A stretch of 47,739 nt of DNA from CAYVUV01 sp964455095 (GCA_964455095.1 CAYVUV010000373.1:1-47739), one strand, 5' to 3'; shown: positions 8,566-18,093, counted from the first letter of the stretch. Program-made: numbers and translations. The notes: generated by a model not told the origin, from the letters alone.

Positions 8566-9591
8566 ATGACGACGCCTCGCCAGCTGCTCGCCAGCTCGAT
8601 CCAAGCCCTGCGCTTCGACGGATTGTGGTGGCGCAAGATCGCCTATCTCGGCTCCGTCTACGGCCCCGACTGGTGGAAGGACTACTCGCCGCCGGCGTTC
8701 GCGGCGATCATCTTCGCCCTGATCGGACGCAACCGCGCCGGGGCGATCGCGAACATGCGGCACATCCTCGGCCTCGGCCCCGAGGAATCGCGGCGGGCGA
8801 TCGCGGCGGCGTTCGGCATGTTCGCAGAGTTCTCCCGCTGCATGACCGAGACGCTGGAATACTACGGGCCGCGGCCTCGACCGGTCCGACTGGACCCGCC
8901 CGAGCATGACCTGTTGGCGGAGGCGCTGCACGACGGCAACGGCGCCGTGGTCGTGACCGGACATTTCGGCAACTGGGACATCGCGGCGAAGACGCTGTGC
9001 GAGTACGGCCGCCCGATCAACATCGTCATGGCCCGCGACGTCAACGCGACCACCAGCGAGTACGTCCGCACCGTGCGCGAGCGCATGGGCGTGCGGGTGA
9101 TCTACTCCGACACCTCGGTGTTCTCCTCGCTGAACATGATTCGCGCCCTGCGCCAGAACGAGATCGTCGCCCTGCAGCTCGACCGCATGCTCGGCCCGGG
9201 CGGCGCACGGCTGATTCCGTTCTTCGGCACGCCGGCGCCCTTCCCGTCCGGGCCCTTCGTGCTGGCGCGTCTCGCCGGAGCCCCCGTGGTCCCCGTCTTC
9301 ATCCCGCGGCTCGGCCCGCGCCACTATGCCGTGCGCGTCCAGGGCGCCTTCCGCCTGCCGCGGCACGCCGGCGACGGCACCGCCCTCTTGCGCGAAATGC
9401 GTGCCGTCGTCGCGGGGTTCGAGGCGCTCGTGCGCGCGCATCCGACGCAGTGGTTTCAGTTCGCGCCGTTCTGGCCGACCGCCGCGGCGCACGGCGCTGC
9501 GGCCAGCGCGCCCGTGCGTGCCGCTCGTTCGGAGCCGGTGCTGGAAGGGTGCGTCGACGAACGCCGCGAAGACGCGGCGGATGGCGTCTGA
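8566..9591 (+). CDS. LpxL/HtrB-like lysophospholipid acyltransferase
   Basis: A 341-residue inner-membrane acyltransferase related to the lipid A lauroyl/myristoyl transferases. The catalytic HxxxxD motif is GHFGNWD, with His133 and Asp138. Typical LpxL blocks follow: a LALRQNEIVALQLDR-like stretch, GARLIPFFGTPAPFPSGP and VVPVFIPR. The N-terminal IAYLGSVYGPDWW...FAAIIFALIGRNR region is amphipathic, like the family. The last ~35 residues are Ala/Arg-rich and poorly conserved. ATG 8566 is preferred over a longer frame because upstream sequence is antisense to the GT2 gene. Next to a GT2 gene, it may act in envelope glycolipid or aryl-polyene-type lipid synthesis; the acceptor is not known. Confidence 0.85.
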   Translation: MTTPRQLLASSIQALRFDGLWWRKIAYLGSVYGPDWWKDYSPPAFAAIIFALIGRNRAGAIANMRHILGLGPEESRRAIAAAFGMFAEFSRCMTETLEYYGPRPRPVRLDPPEHDLLAEALHDGNGAVVVTGHFGNWDIAAKTLCEYGRPINIVMARDVNATTSEYVRTVRERMGVRVIYSDTSVFSSLNMIRALRQNEIVALQLDRMLGPGGARLIPFFGTPAPFPSGPFVLARLAGAPVVPVFIPRLGPRHYAVRVQGAFRLPRHAGDGTALLREMRAVVAGFEALVRAHPTQWFQFAPFWPTAAAHGAAASAPVRAARSEPVLEGCVDERREDAADGV

Positions 9592-9645
9592 TCGATCCGC
9601 TGTGATTGGGGAACGGCGCGCACCGACGCCGACGGGGGGAAAGTC

Positions 9646-10719
9646 ATGCAATACCGACCGCGGATTCTTCTGCACGCGCTGATCGCCCTCTGCGCGATTG
9701 CCGCGACCGGGTGTGACCGCATTCAGAACGCCATCATCCAGCGGATGGCGGCGCGCACGCTGAGCGGCGACCGCACGGATCTGCTCGCGGACGGCAAGCT
9801 GCACGTCGTGTTGTGCGGCACCGGCACACCGTTGGCCGACCCGAGCCGCGCCGGCCCGTGCACGGCGATCATGGCCGGCGGGCACTTCATCCTCGTCGAC
9901 GTCGGCCCCGGATCGTGGGGCGAGATCGCGGCCGAACGTCTGCCGCGCGCGAATCTCTCAGCGGTCCTGCTCACCCACTTTCACTCCGACCACATCGGCG
10001 ACCTCGGCGAGGTGGTCGTGCAGTCCTGGATCGCCGGGCGCCCGGCGCCGCTGGCGGTGTACGGTCCGCCGGGAGTCGAGCGGGTCGTCAGCGGCGTCGG
10101 CGAAATGTACGCGTTCGACGCCCAGTACCGCACCGTGCACCACGGCAGCGAGGCCATGCCGCCGGCGGCGGGAACGGCCGTGGCGAAGACCGTGGCGCTG
10201 CCCGCCCCGGACGAAGCGGCGCTGGTCTTCGAAGCGGATGGTCTGCGCGTCACGGCCTTTGCCGTCGACCACGCGCCCGTCGCGCCGGCGTACGGCTACC
10301 GCTTCGAGTACGGCGGGCGCGCCGTTGTGGTCAGCGGCGACACGCGCAAGAGCGAACGCGTCATCCGCAACGCGCGCGGCGCGGACCTCCTGATCCACGA
10401 AGCCCTCGCCGCGCACATGATCAAGCCGGTAACCGAATACGCCCGCTCGCACGGCCTGGCTCGATGGGCGAAGCTGTCGGCCGACATCGTCGACTACCAC
10501 ACCACGCCGGTCGAAGCGGCCGAGGTGGCCAAGGCGGCCGGCGTGCGCATGCTCGCGCTGACCCACCTGGTCCCGCCGCTGACCAACTTCATCGCGCGGC
10601 GCATGTTCCTCGAGGGCACCGCCGCGGCGTGGGACGGCGAGATCGTGCTGGGCGTGGACGGCATGCACTTCGAGCTCGCTCCCGGTTCGGAGACGATTGC
10701 CGTGAGCTCGCTCAAGTAG
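9646..10719 (+). CDS. Metallo-beta-lactamase-fold lipoprotein
   Basis: A 357-residue exported hydrolase. A signal sequence with lipobox IAATGC anchors it as a lipoprotein. The metal site THFHSDHIGD (His111, His113, Asp115, His116) is intact. Downstream are SGDTRKSERV (bridging Asp), LLIHEA and ALTHLVPP (last His), in the order seen in RNase Z/arylsulfatase-like proteins. Periplasmic localisation argues against an RNA substrate; a small ester, sulfate or phosphodiester is more likely. GGGGGAAAG precedes ATG 9646. It is convergent with the next gene, with only six bases between stops. Confidence 0.87.
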   Translation: MQYRPRILLHALIALCAIAATGCDRIQNAIIQRMAARTLSGDRTDLLADGKLHVVLCGTGTPLADPSRAGPCTAIMAGGHFILVDVGPGSWGEIAAERLPRANLSAVLLTHFHSDHIGDLGEVVVQSWIAGRPAPLAVYGPPGVERVVSGVGEMYAFDAQYRTVHHGSEAMPPAAGTAVAKTVALPAPDEAALVFEADGLRVTAFAVDHAPVAPAYGYRFEYGGRAVVVSGDTRKSERVIRNARGADLLIHEALAAHMIKPVTEYARSHGLARWAKLSADIVDYHTTPVEAAEVAKAAGVRMLALTHLVPPLTNFIARRMFLEGTAAAWDGEIVLGVDGMHFELAPGSETIAVSSLK

Positions 10720-10725
10720 TCGCCG

Positions 10726-11829
10726 TCAGCTCGCGCCCGAGTAGGCGTCGTGCATGCCGAACTTGTCGAAGGCGCCCCAGAAGCCGTGTTCGTGCAGGCC
10801 GAAGCCGACCGCGCCGTCGCTGGCGTCGAAGCGCGCGACGTGATCGACGACGCCGTATTGGCCGATGCCCGCGATCTCCTCGACGCTCTTCACCGACCCC
10901 TGCACGACCAGGTCGCCCTGGTACATGCCGTGGCGCCAATCCTGCTCCATCCCGTAGCCGGTGCCGACGGCGATGTAGGCGGTGAGCAGCGGCGTCGCGC
11001 GCACGCGGAGCGGACCGCCCGGCGCGTGCGGGAAGTGCAGCACCGATGACGCGATCATGCGCGTGCCCGGCGTCAGCGTGTGGTCGTATTCCGGGCGCCC
11101 GAGCCATTCGGGCGCGCGGGCGGCGTCGTTCCAGATGCGCACGGCTTCTTCGATCGGGCGCTCGCCGCTGTTGGTCTCGTTGAGGATGTAGAGCACCGAG
11201 TACTGCGGAAACTGCATCGGCGAGTAGTTCCACATGCCGGTGAGCTGGCCCTCGCCCTGGCGGATGCCGGGGTGTTCGGCTTCGCCGACCGGGCGGATGC
11301 CCCAGGAGCGATCGCGCGTGCCCCACCAGCGGTCGGGCGTGACCGGAAAAGTCTCGCCGCCGACCTGCAGCGTGCCGGTCCAATATCCGGTCTGCGCAAA
11401 CCGCACGCTGTCGAACAGCACCCGGCCGTGCTTGCGAATGTACTGCCGCGGCTCCAGGAATGCGGCGATGGCGCCCTGCCAGGTCAAGTCGCAGGCCAGA
11501 CTGTGCTCGCTCGGCTCGAGCACGAAGCGGACGCGTTTCAGCCCCTCGATCACCTCGACCCGAAACGGGCCGACGCGCGTATCCATGCGATCGCCGAGCA
11601 CGCGCGAGGCGCGCACGACGTGGTGCTGGCCGCGGCGGGTGACACAGGCGAAGGCGTCTTGCACGGCGAGATTGGGGTACTGCCCCATGCCCATCACCAT
11701 GAACAGCTCGTCGCTCGATGCGTGCAGGTTGAAGTAGTAGCGATCGTAGAAGTTGCGATCGCTGGTACCGGCATGGCGGATCACGTCGGCGATCTGGTGC
11801 AGCGGGTAATCGTCCATCGACGAGAGCAT
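10726..11829 (-). CDS. Lipocalin-like DUF7064/DUF7065-type protein
   Basis: A 367-residue soluble protein without signal or membrane segments. The block WWGTRDRSWGIRPVG, Trp/Tyr-rich beta-strand segments, and the two-part arrangement (residues ~15-180 and ~180-360) resemble proteins annotated with DUF7064/7065, distantly related to the CrtC/tocopherol-cyclase-like lipocalins. Such genes are often found with steroid and terpenoid catabolism genes; no enzymatic role is established to my knowledge. AGGAGG upstream of ATG 11829 supports the start. It is monocistronic here. Confidence 0.65.
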   Translation of the reverse strand: MLSSMDDYPLHQIADVIRHAGTSDRNFYDRYYFNLHASSDELFMVMGMGQYPNLAVQDAFACVTRRGQHHVVRASRVLGDRMDTRVGPFRVEVIEGLKRVRFVLEPSEHSLACDLTWQGAIAAFLEPRQYIRKHGRVLFDSVRFAQTGYWTGTLQVGGETFPVTPDRWWGTRDRSWGIRPVGEAEHPGIRQGEGQLTGMWNYSPMQFPQYSVLYILNETNSGERPIEEAVRIWNDAARAPEWLGRPEYDHTLTPGTRMIASSVLHFPHAPGGPLRVRATPLLTAYIAVGTGYGMEQDWRHGMYQGDLVVQGSVKSVEEIAGIGQYGVVDHVARFDASDGAVGFGLHEHGFWGAFDKFGMHDAYSGAS

Positions 11830-12150
11830 CGGTCCTCCTGGTCACGAGCCGTGCGACGGTAGCAGAACGAGACCCGAAAGCGGAAAGGCCTGCGCCCTGC
11901 ATCCGCGGCGGTTGCCCGATGAATCAATCCGGCTATTGTAACCGGGGAGTGTCGACCCGGCCGTGCGGGCGCGGTACCAAAAGCCGGTCGCGCCGGCCGA
12001 TCGCCATCCGCCGGAGGACATCATTGCAAAAGGACTCGGCTCGTAGCCCCTCACGTTCACCTGCTGCTGGCAGCCCTCGCGCCCGCATGACTGGCGTTGT
12101 CGGCGGTGCTGGCGGTCGCCGGTCCGACTCGTCTCGCGCGCGAGGGTAAG
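11830..12150. other. Intergenic region, divergent promoters expected
   Basis: This 321-base gap lies between the divergent DUF7064-like and cyclase genes, so both promoters should be here. Short frames on both strands have no codon structure or motif I recognise. GAGGG at 12142-12146 is the likely ribosome site of the cyclase. I see no tRNA, strong hairpin or clear -35/-10 pair. Confidence 0.6.
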
Positions 12151-13755
12151 ATGAGCCGCGACCGCGCCGCCGACCAGAGCGGGAACGTCACACAGCTGGA
12201 GAACGCGCCGGAGCCCTCCTATCGCCTCGCGATCGAGCCCAGCCCGCGGCGCGTGCGCGTCGTCTTCCGCCGCGTGGTGGTGGCTGACAGTCGGCGCGCG
12301 CTGCTCGTACACGAAACGCGCTTGCCGCCCGTCTACTACCTCCCCAAGACCGACGTGCGCATGGATCTCCTCGAGCCCAGCGCATACCGCACGCACTGCC
12401 CGTTCAAGGGGGATGCGTCCTACTGGCATCTCCGCGTCGGGGACGAGACGGCAGCCAACGCCGTCTGGGCCTACGAGGAGCCCCTGCCCGAGGCCGAGGC
12501 GCTGCGCGGAATGCTGGCGTTCTACCGCAACCGCATGGACGCCTGGTACGAGGACGACCAGGAGGTCGAGATCGATCCCGTCACGGACGTCCACCAGCAC
12601 GGCAACCCGCTGGTGGACTGGCTGCTGCGCGACGCCTGGGAAGCCACCAGCATCGGGGAGATCCTCGGCCGCTTCGCGCGTCAGCTCCGCAGCGCCGGCA
12701 TTCCCGTCGCACGCGCGGCGCTCATCGTGCGCACGCTCCATCCCCAGGTGCTCGGCACGCTGCACCGCTGGGACGCGGAACACGACAGTGTCCGCTCGGT
12801 CGAGCTCCACCACGACGTGAGCGCCGAGGAAGCCTTCCTCGCCAGCCCATTCATCCCGATCTTCGCCGGCCGGGGAGGGTTGCGCCGCCGCCTCGAGGGC
12901 CCGGGAGCGGCCCTTGACTATCCGGTCCTGCGCGAGCTCCGCGAACGCGGCATGACCGACTACGCCGCGATGCCGTTCGTCTTCGGCGACGGGCAGATCC
13001 ACGCGGTGACCCTGGCCACCGACGCGCCGGGCGGCTTCCGCACCGGTGATCTCGGCCACGTGCACGAGGTGCTGCCGGTGCTCTCGCGCTTCGTCGAAGT
13101 GCACGCGCTGCGCGCAACGGCGCGCACGCTGCTCGAGACCTATCTCGGGGCCAGCACCGGAGAGCGCGTGTTGCAGGGACGGATCCGCCGCGGCGACGAG
13201 GACCGGATTCCGGCCGTGGTGTGGATGGCGGACCTGCGCGGCTCCACCGCGATGCAGGAACAGCTCGAGCGCGGGCGGTACCTCGAGATCCTGAACGAGT
13301 TCTTCGAGAGCACGGCCGGCTCCGCCCTCGAAGCGGGCGGCGAGGTGTTGAAATTCATCGGCGACGCCGTGCTCGCGATCTTCCCGGTGGGCGCCGACGA
13401 CGACGCCGCGCAGCGGGCGATCGCCGCGGCGCGCGCGGCCCTGGCGCGCATCGCACGGTACAACGCGGCCCGCCGCGGGGACGCGCCCGGGCTCGCGATG
13501 GCCCTGGCCCTCCACCTCGGCGAGGTCAACTACGGCAACATCGGGGTGCCCGGCCGCCTCGACTTCACCGTGACGGGGCCGGTCGTGAACGAGGTCGCGC
13601 GCATCGAGGGCCTCTGCAAGCAGCTCGACAAGCCCGTCCTCGCCTCCGACCGGTTCGCCACCCTCGCGGCGGGCGAGCTGGTCTCGCTCGGGAGCCACAC
13701 GCTGCGTGGCGTCGCGCGCGCGATCGAGGTCTTCACGCTGCCCGAGCTCGTCTAA
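12151..13755 (+). CDS. DUF427 domain fused to class III nucleotidyl cyclase
   Basis: A 534-residue, three-part cytosolic protein. Residues ~30-145 are a DUF427 domain (RVRVVFRRVVVADS, HCPFKGDASYW, WAYEEPLPEAEAL). Residues ~150-330 form the sensor-like region found in many soluble cyclases (NPLVDWLLRDAW, RTLHPQVLGTL, TDYAAMPFVFGDG). Residues ~345-530 are a guanylyl/adenylyl cyclase homology domain: metal Asp361 in ADLRGST and Asp405 in KFIGDAVLAIF, Lys401 and the DFTVTG Asp as adenine-type selectivity residues, and VNEVARIEG with the transition-state Asn/Arg. All catalytic residues appear present, so it should make cAMP. ATG 12151 after CGAGGGTAAG is preferred to an 18-residue extension. DUF427 has no settled function; its presence here is unusual. 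Confidence 0.85.
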   Translation: MSRDRAADQSGNVTQLENAPEPSYRLAIEPSPRRVRVVFRRVVVADSRRALLVHETRLPPVYYLPKTDVRMDLLEPSAYRTHCPFKGDASYWHLRVGDETAANAVWAYEEPLPEAEALRGMLAFYRNRMDAWYEDDQEVEIDPVTDVHQHGNPLVDWLLRDAWEATSIGEILGRFARQLRSAGIPVARAALIVRTLHPQVLGTLHRWDAEHDSVRSVELHHDVSAEEAFLASPFIPIFAGRGGLRRRLEGPGAALDYPVLRELRERGMTDYAAMPFVFGDGQIHAVTLATDAPGGFRTGDLGHVHEVLPVLSRFVEVHALRATARTLLETYLGASTGERVLQGRIRRGDEDRIPAVVWMADLRGSTAMQEQLERGRYLEILNEFFESTAGSALEAGGEVLKFIGDAVLAIFPVGADDDAAQRAIAAARAALARIARYNAARRGDAPGLAMALALHLGEVNYGNIGVPGRLDFTVTGPVVNEVARIEGLCKQLDKPVLASDRFATLAAGELVSLGSHTLRGVARAIEVFTLPELV

Positions 13756-13811
13756 CGCGGCACGATCGCCCGGACCCCGGCTCCTCTTGTCTACGCGGAC
13801 GCGGATCGCCC

Positions 13812-14192
13812 TCAGCGCGACGACAGCAGGAGCGCCTGCCGGCGACGGGCCAGCGCGATCACGACGAGCAACGCCCCGACCACCAGTGGGATGGGCGCCA
13901 TAGACGCCTCGGCATTGATGAGGAGGGCGTACACCGCACCGCCCATGATGACGATCAGACCGCTGGCCGCCCATGTCGCCAGCGGCGGAATCAGCAGCCC
14001 GATCCCGCCCGCCACTTCACAGACCCCGATGAAGACGCGGAATGTCGCCGAATAGCCGTAACGGGTGAAGCCCTCGACCGCTTCCGCCGCGCCGGTGATC
14101 TTCGGCGGGCCCGCCGCAAGCGCAAACAATGCCGCCAGCAGAACGCTGAGGACCCAGACCGCGATGTTCTTACCTTTGCTGAGCTCTGCCAT
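13812..14192 (-). CDS. DoxX family membrane protein
   Basis: A 126-residue protein with four hydrophobic segments (VWVLSVLLAALFALAAG, VFIGVCEVAGGIGLLIPP, GLIVIMGGAVYALLI, IPLVVGALLVVIALA), the pattern of small DoxX-like proteins. The GPPKITG and RYGYSATFRVFIGVCEVAGG segments are typical. Relatives have been linked to thiosulfate or redox metabolism, but most are uncharacterised. A strong AAGGAGGAG site four bases before ATG 14192 fixes the start. It may be cotranscribed with the CaiB transferase gene, which ends upstream on the same strand (42-base gap). Confidence 0.8.
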   Translation of the reverse strand: MAELSKGKNIAVWVLSVLLAALFALAAGPPKITGAAEAVEGFTRYGYSATFRVFIGVCEVAGGIGLLIPPLATWAASGLIVIMGGAVYALLINAEASMAPIPLVVGALLVVIALARRRQALLLSSR

Positions 14193-14234
14193 CTTGCTCC
14201 TCCTTCGGGCCGCCCCGTCCGATCGTCGATCGCC

Positions 14235-15437
14235 TCAGCCGAGCGCGCCGCTCTCGCGCAATTGGCCGATGCGCTCCCAGTCGTAGCCGAGCTCGAGCAG
14301 AATGTCCTCGGTGTGCTGGGCGAACTCCGGCGCCATGCCTCCCGGGCGCCACGGGGTGCCGTCGAAGTCGGCCGGCGACGCCACCATGTCGGCAACGCCC
14401 TCGGCGAGCGGCGTGGAGACGAACGCGCCGGCGGCGCGCGCTTGCGGGTCGTCGATCAGCCCTCCCACGGTCTGCACTGGCGCCCACCACATGCCGGCGC
14501 CATCGAGGGCCGCGGCCCAATGCTCCATCGGTTGGGTGGCAAAGACCGCGTCGAGGATTGCGACGCAGGCGGTGTTGTGCTCGCGGCGGACGCGGATGTC
14601 GGCGAAGCGCGCGTCGGCCAGCAGCTCGGGGCGCTCGATGGCGCGGATCAGGTCCGGCCAGTGGCGGTCGCCCTGCAGACCGAGCAACCAGAACCAGCGG
14701 TCGTCCTGACTGCGGTAGCAGTTGACCAGCGGGTTCGGCACCTGCTGGCGCGTGTAGGGCGACTCGACGCGCCCGAAGCGCAGGCGGGTGTTGATGTCCC
14801 AGCCGAGGACATACACCCCGGTGCGCAGCAGCGACGTAGTGACGAACTGCCCTTCGCCGGTGCGTTGGCGCGCCACCAGCGCCGCGCACGCCGCGCCGGC
14901 CGCGGCGATCGCGGTGGTGTGGTCGCCCATCCCGCCGCGCTGCTGGGGCGGATCGCTGCCCCTGGGCGCCAGCGACAACGCGATGCCGGCACGGCCCCAG
15001 AAAGCGCCGATGTCATAGGCCGGTCGGTCGCGCTCGGGCCCGTGCGGGCCGTAGCCGCTGACGCTGCAGTAGACGAGGCGGGGGTTGATGGCGCGGACGC
15101 GTTCGTAGTCCAGCCCGACCCGCGCCAGGGCGCTGAAGCGCAGATTGGTGACCAGCACGTCGGCACGCGCGACGAGCTGCTCGGCGACGGCGCGGCCGGC
15201 GTCGCTCAGCAGGTTCAGCGCGATGCTGCGCTTGCCGCGGTTGTCGAGCTCGAAGGCGGGGTTGATCGGCACCTCGACGCCGCCGGCGAGCATGTACACG
15301 CCGCGGAATGGATCGCCGGTCGGCGGCTCGATCTTCACCACCTCCGCGCCCCAATCGGCCATGATCCCAGCCGCCGCCGGACCCGCCACCCAGAAACCGA
15401 GATCGACGACGCGAACGCCTTCCAACGGACCGGCCAT
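14235..15437 (-). CDS. CaiB/BaiF (class III) CoA-transferase
   Basis: A 400-residue class III CoA transferase that would move CoA between carboxylic acids through an aspartyl-CoA thioester. The N-terminal LEGVRVVDLG...GAEVVKIEPP block, NKR-like NRGKRSIALNL, and the RPAYDIGAFWGRAG segment carrying the catalytic Asp (about residue 140) are all present. The small domain (VQTVGGLIDDPQARAAG) is intact and length is normal. The start is ATG 15437, preceded by AAGGAGAG, rather than TTG 15440. It stands apart from the large catabolic operon and its substrate cannot be read from context. Confidence 0.9.
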   Translation of the reverse strand: MAGPLEGVRVVDLGFWVAGPAAAGIMADWGAEVVKIEPPTGDPFRGVYMLAGGVEVPINPAFELDNRGKRSIALNLLSDAGRAVAEQLVARADVLVTNLRFSALARVGLDYERVRAINPRLVYCSVSGYGPHGPERDRPAYDIGAFWGRAGIALSLAPRGSDPPQQRGGMGDHTTAIAAAGAACAALVARQRTGEGQFVTTSLLRTGVYVLGWDINTRLRFGRVESPYTRQQVPNPLVNCYRSQDDRWFWLLGLQGDRHWPDLIRAIERPELLADARFADIRVRREHNTACVAILDAVFATQPMEHWAAALDGAGMWWAPVQTVGGLIDDPQARAAGAFVSTPLAEGVADMVASPADFDGTPWRPGGMAPEFAQHTEDILLELGYDWERIGQLRESGALG

Positions 15438-15561
15438 CAACGACTCTCCTTCTCCGCCGCGGCAAGATAGGTGGCAGAGGTCGCCGGGTTCAAGCGGAAG
15501 AGCAGAGCCACGCCTCTGCCCGCGACCTTCAGGGTTCTGGCCTCAACGCAATCGATGCTTT

Positions 15562-18093
15562 ATGGATTCACCCGACGTGATGCGGCAGGGCGCCAGAGAC
15601 GGGTGGTGGATGGCCGTAGCGGCCACGGCCGCAACGGCCTGTGGTGTCGCCGGCGCCGTGCTCGTTCCGCAGCGGCAGTTCGCGGCGGGGTGGGTGCTGC
15701 TCGGGCTCGGCGTCGCGCTGCTGCTGTGGCCGCGCTCGCTCTGGCAGGGCGGAGAGGAGGTGCCGCTCGATCGCCGCCGGCGCCGCCTGGCGCTGCTCGC
15801 GGTTTGCGCGCTCGGGGTGTTCTTTCGCACCTACCGGCTGACTCCGCCCGGCCTGTGGGGCGACGACGCCGTCAACGGTCTGCTCGCCTTCGACGTGCTC
15901 GACGGCAAGATCCAATCGCCCTTCGAGCTCATCACCCACTCGTTCAGTCGCTTTCACGCGCTGTCGAACTATTTTATCGCTGGTTTCTTCTGGGCCTTCG
16001 GTCCCGGGCTGACGACGCTGCGTCTGCCCGGCATCATCGCCGGCGCGCTCTGCGTGCCGCTGCTCTACGGCACCATGGCACCGCTGTTCGGGGCCCGCGC
16101 CGCGCTCATCGCCGCCGCGTTCTTCGCCTCGGCGCCGATGCAGGTGACGCACTCCAAGGAGCTGATCCAGGTCATGCTCGGCGAGTTCTTCCAGCTCGCC
16201 GGCCTGTGCTTGCTGGTGCGCGGCGCCACCGGCCCGCGCCGTTGGCTCATGGCGCTGGCGGGCGTACCGCTGGCGCTGTGCCTCTACACCTATCACGCCG
16301 CGAAGCTCGCACCCCTGGTGGCGTTTCCGTATGTGCTCGCGGTCTGGTTCGAGGCCCGCCCGCGCCGCCGGTCGCTGGGGCTGTGGGCGTTGGCGGGCAT
16401 CGGCGTTTTCGCCGCCTGCGCGCTGCCCGCGGTCTATTCGTATGTCGGCCAGCTCGACTCGCTCACCGGCCGCATCGGCGGGACTTCGCTGCTGCCGGAG
16501 ATTCGCGCCCGCGGTCTGGCGCCGCTGTGGGAAGCGTTCTGGCGCACGCTCCTGGTCTTCCACTACGAACAGGGGCCGCAGTACCACTGGTTCGGGCTCG
16601 GCTTCGATCCCGCCCTCAACTGTGTGGTCGCCGCATTCCTGCTGCACGGCCTCGTGCGCAGCCTGTGGCGCTGGCGCGAGCCGCGCCATCTGCTGTTGCT
16701 GAGCTGGGTGGTGGTCGGGCTGATCCCCGGCTGGTTGTCGACCGAGGCGCCGCGCGCCTACCGGGTATTGCTCGCCACGCCGCCCCTGTATCTCTGGGCC
16801 GCGCTGCCGATCGCGCGCCTCGCCGCGTACACGGCCGATCGCGGGCCGGCGCGCGCCTGGCTGCGCGGTCTCGCGGCGCTGCTGGTGCTCGCGGTGCCGG
16901 CGATCGACTTCAACTACTATTTCTACCGGCTCTACACGCACCCGCTCTTTCACTGGTTCCAGGCCGAGCGCATGGTCGAAGCGGCGCGCGAGATGCAGCA
17001 GCGGGGGCCGGGGTGGACCGGCTACCTGCTCTGCGACACCTTCGACGCCAACCACGAGTCGATGCGCTTCCTGGCGCGCGCATGGGGGCTGGACATGCGC
17101 AACGTCGTCAGCCTGAGCGAGGTACTGCCGCTGCGCGAGCCTTCCGGAGGGGCGCTGTTCATGCTGACCGGCGGCACCATGCCGGCGGCGGCGGCAATCC
17201 GCCTGTGGTATCCCGACGCGGTGCTCGACCAGCGCCACCAGCCGCAGCTGCAGAATTGGATGCTCAATGCGTGGCTGCCGCTCGGACAGCATTGGGATAC
17301 CGATCCGAATTCGCATCTCGCCTTCATGGCCGTGCCACCGCAGGCCAAGACGCCGCGCGGCCTGGCGACGGTGTTTCAATCGGACGCCGGCGTCGTGCTC
17401 ACCCGCCGTGTCGACCCGCAGCCGAAGCTTGCGGGGGTGGCCGATCTGCCGCACGGGCTCGTCGCGGCGCACACCGTGCGCTGGTCGGGTGCGCTGGTCG
17501 CCCCGCAAGACGGCTCGTATCGGCTGGCGCTCGACTCTTCCGCTCCCGCCCGCGTGTGGGTCGATGGCCTGGAGGCGGTCTCGAGCGAGCGGCCTGGCGC
17601 GGCGCAAGAGCTCGCCGCCGGTCCGCACCTGTTCGCCGTGGAGGCCACCGTGGCCGATCCGCCCGCGCTGCGCGTGCGGTGGGAGCCGCCGGGCGGGGCG
17701 ACCGAAGAGATCCCGCCGGCGCAACTTTTCGACATCGCCAACGGCATGCTGGCGGAATACACGGTGGGCGGGCGCACCTTGCGGCGGCTCGAACCGTATC
17801 CCTTCTTCGCCTTCTTCCCGGCCGTGTTTCGCGAGCCGGCCACCGTGCGCTGGAGCGGCCGGCTGCAGGTCCCGCCCCCGCACCACTACCAGCTCACCAC
17901 GCGCACCAACGGCGCGGCCCGGCTGGCGATCGACGGGCGCCCCTGGCCGTCCGAAGCGAAGCTCGCGCCGGGCACGCACACGCTCGAGATCGAGCTGCGC
18001 AACCTGCCCGTGAGCCCGCGTTTCGCGCTCGAATGGCAGGCCACGGGCCGCCCGGCCGAAGCGGTCCCACCCACGGCGCTCAGCCCGCCGTGA
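15562..18093 (+). CDS. GT39-like membrane glycosyltransferase with two PA14-like modules
   Basis: An 843-residue protein. Residues ~15-470 hold about ten transmembrane helices of a GT-C enzyme of the PMT/ArnT kind; the first periplasmic loop has GDDAVNGLLAF, in which the acidic pair corresponds to the family catalytic Asp. Such enzymes transfer sugars from polyprenyl-phosphate donors on the periplasmic side. Residues ~610-720 and ~755-840 are two similar beta modules, each starting TVRWSG (GALVAPQDGSYRLAL..., RLQVPPPHHYQLTT...) with a WVDG/AIDG turn, as in PA14-like carbohydrate-binding domains. The tandem PA14-like end is unusual for this family and suggests glycan recognition. ATG 15562 is the first plausible start. 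Confidence 0.82.
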   Translation: MDSPDVMRQGARDGWWMAVAATAATACGVAGAVLVPQRQFAAGWVLLGLGVALLLWPRSLWQGGEEVPLDRRRRRLALLAVCALGVFFRTYRLTPPGLWGDDAVNGLLAFDVLDGKIQSPFELITHSFSRFHALSNYFIAGFFWAFGPGLTTLRLPGIIAGALCVPLLYGTMAPLFGARAALIAAAFFASAPMQVTHSKELIQVMLGEFFQLAGLCLLVRGATGPRRWLMALAGVPLALCLYTYHAAKLAPLVAFPYVLAVWFEARPRRRSLGLWALAGIGVFAACALPAVYSYVGQLDSLTGRIGGTSLLPEIRARGLAPLWEAFWRTLLVFHYEQGPQYHWFGLGFDPALNCVVAAFLLHGLVRSLWRWREPRHLLLLSWVVVGLIPGWLSTEAPRAYRVLLATPPLYLWAALPIARLAAYTADRGPARAWLRGLAALLVLAVPAIDFNYYFYRLYTHPLFHWFQAERMVEAAREMQQRGPGWTGYLLCDTFDANHESMRFLARAWGLDMRNVVSLSEVLPLREPSGGALFMLTGGTMPAAAAIRLWYPDAVLDQRHQPQLQNWMLNAWLPLGQHWDTDPNSHLAFMAVPPQAKTPRGLATVFQSDAGVVLTRRVDPQPKLAGVADLPHGLVAAHTVRWSGALVAPQDGSYRLALDSSAPARVWVDGLEAVSSERPGAAQELAAGPHLFAVEATVADPPALRVRWEPPGGATEEIPPAQLFDIANGMLAEYTVGGRTLRRLEPYPFFAFFPAVFREPATVRWSGRLQVPPPHHYQLTTRTNGAARLAIDGRPWPSEAKLAPGTHTLEIELRNLPVSPRFALEWQATGRPAEAVPPTALSPP

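Noticed and set aside
11842..13974. Long minus-strand frame opposite the cyclase gene
   Set aside because: It is a GC-rich antisense shadow rich in Arg, Ala and Val repeats; the plus strand carries an intact DUF427-cyclase.
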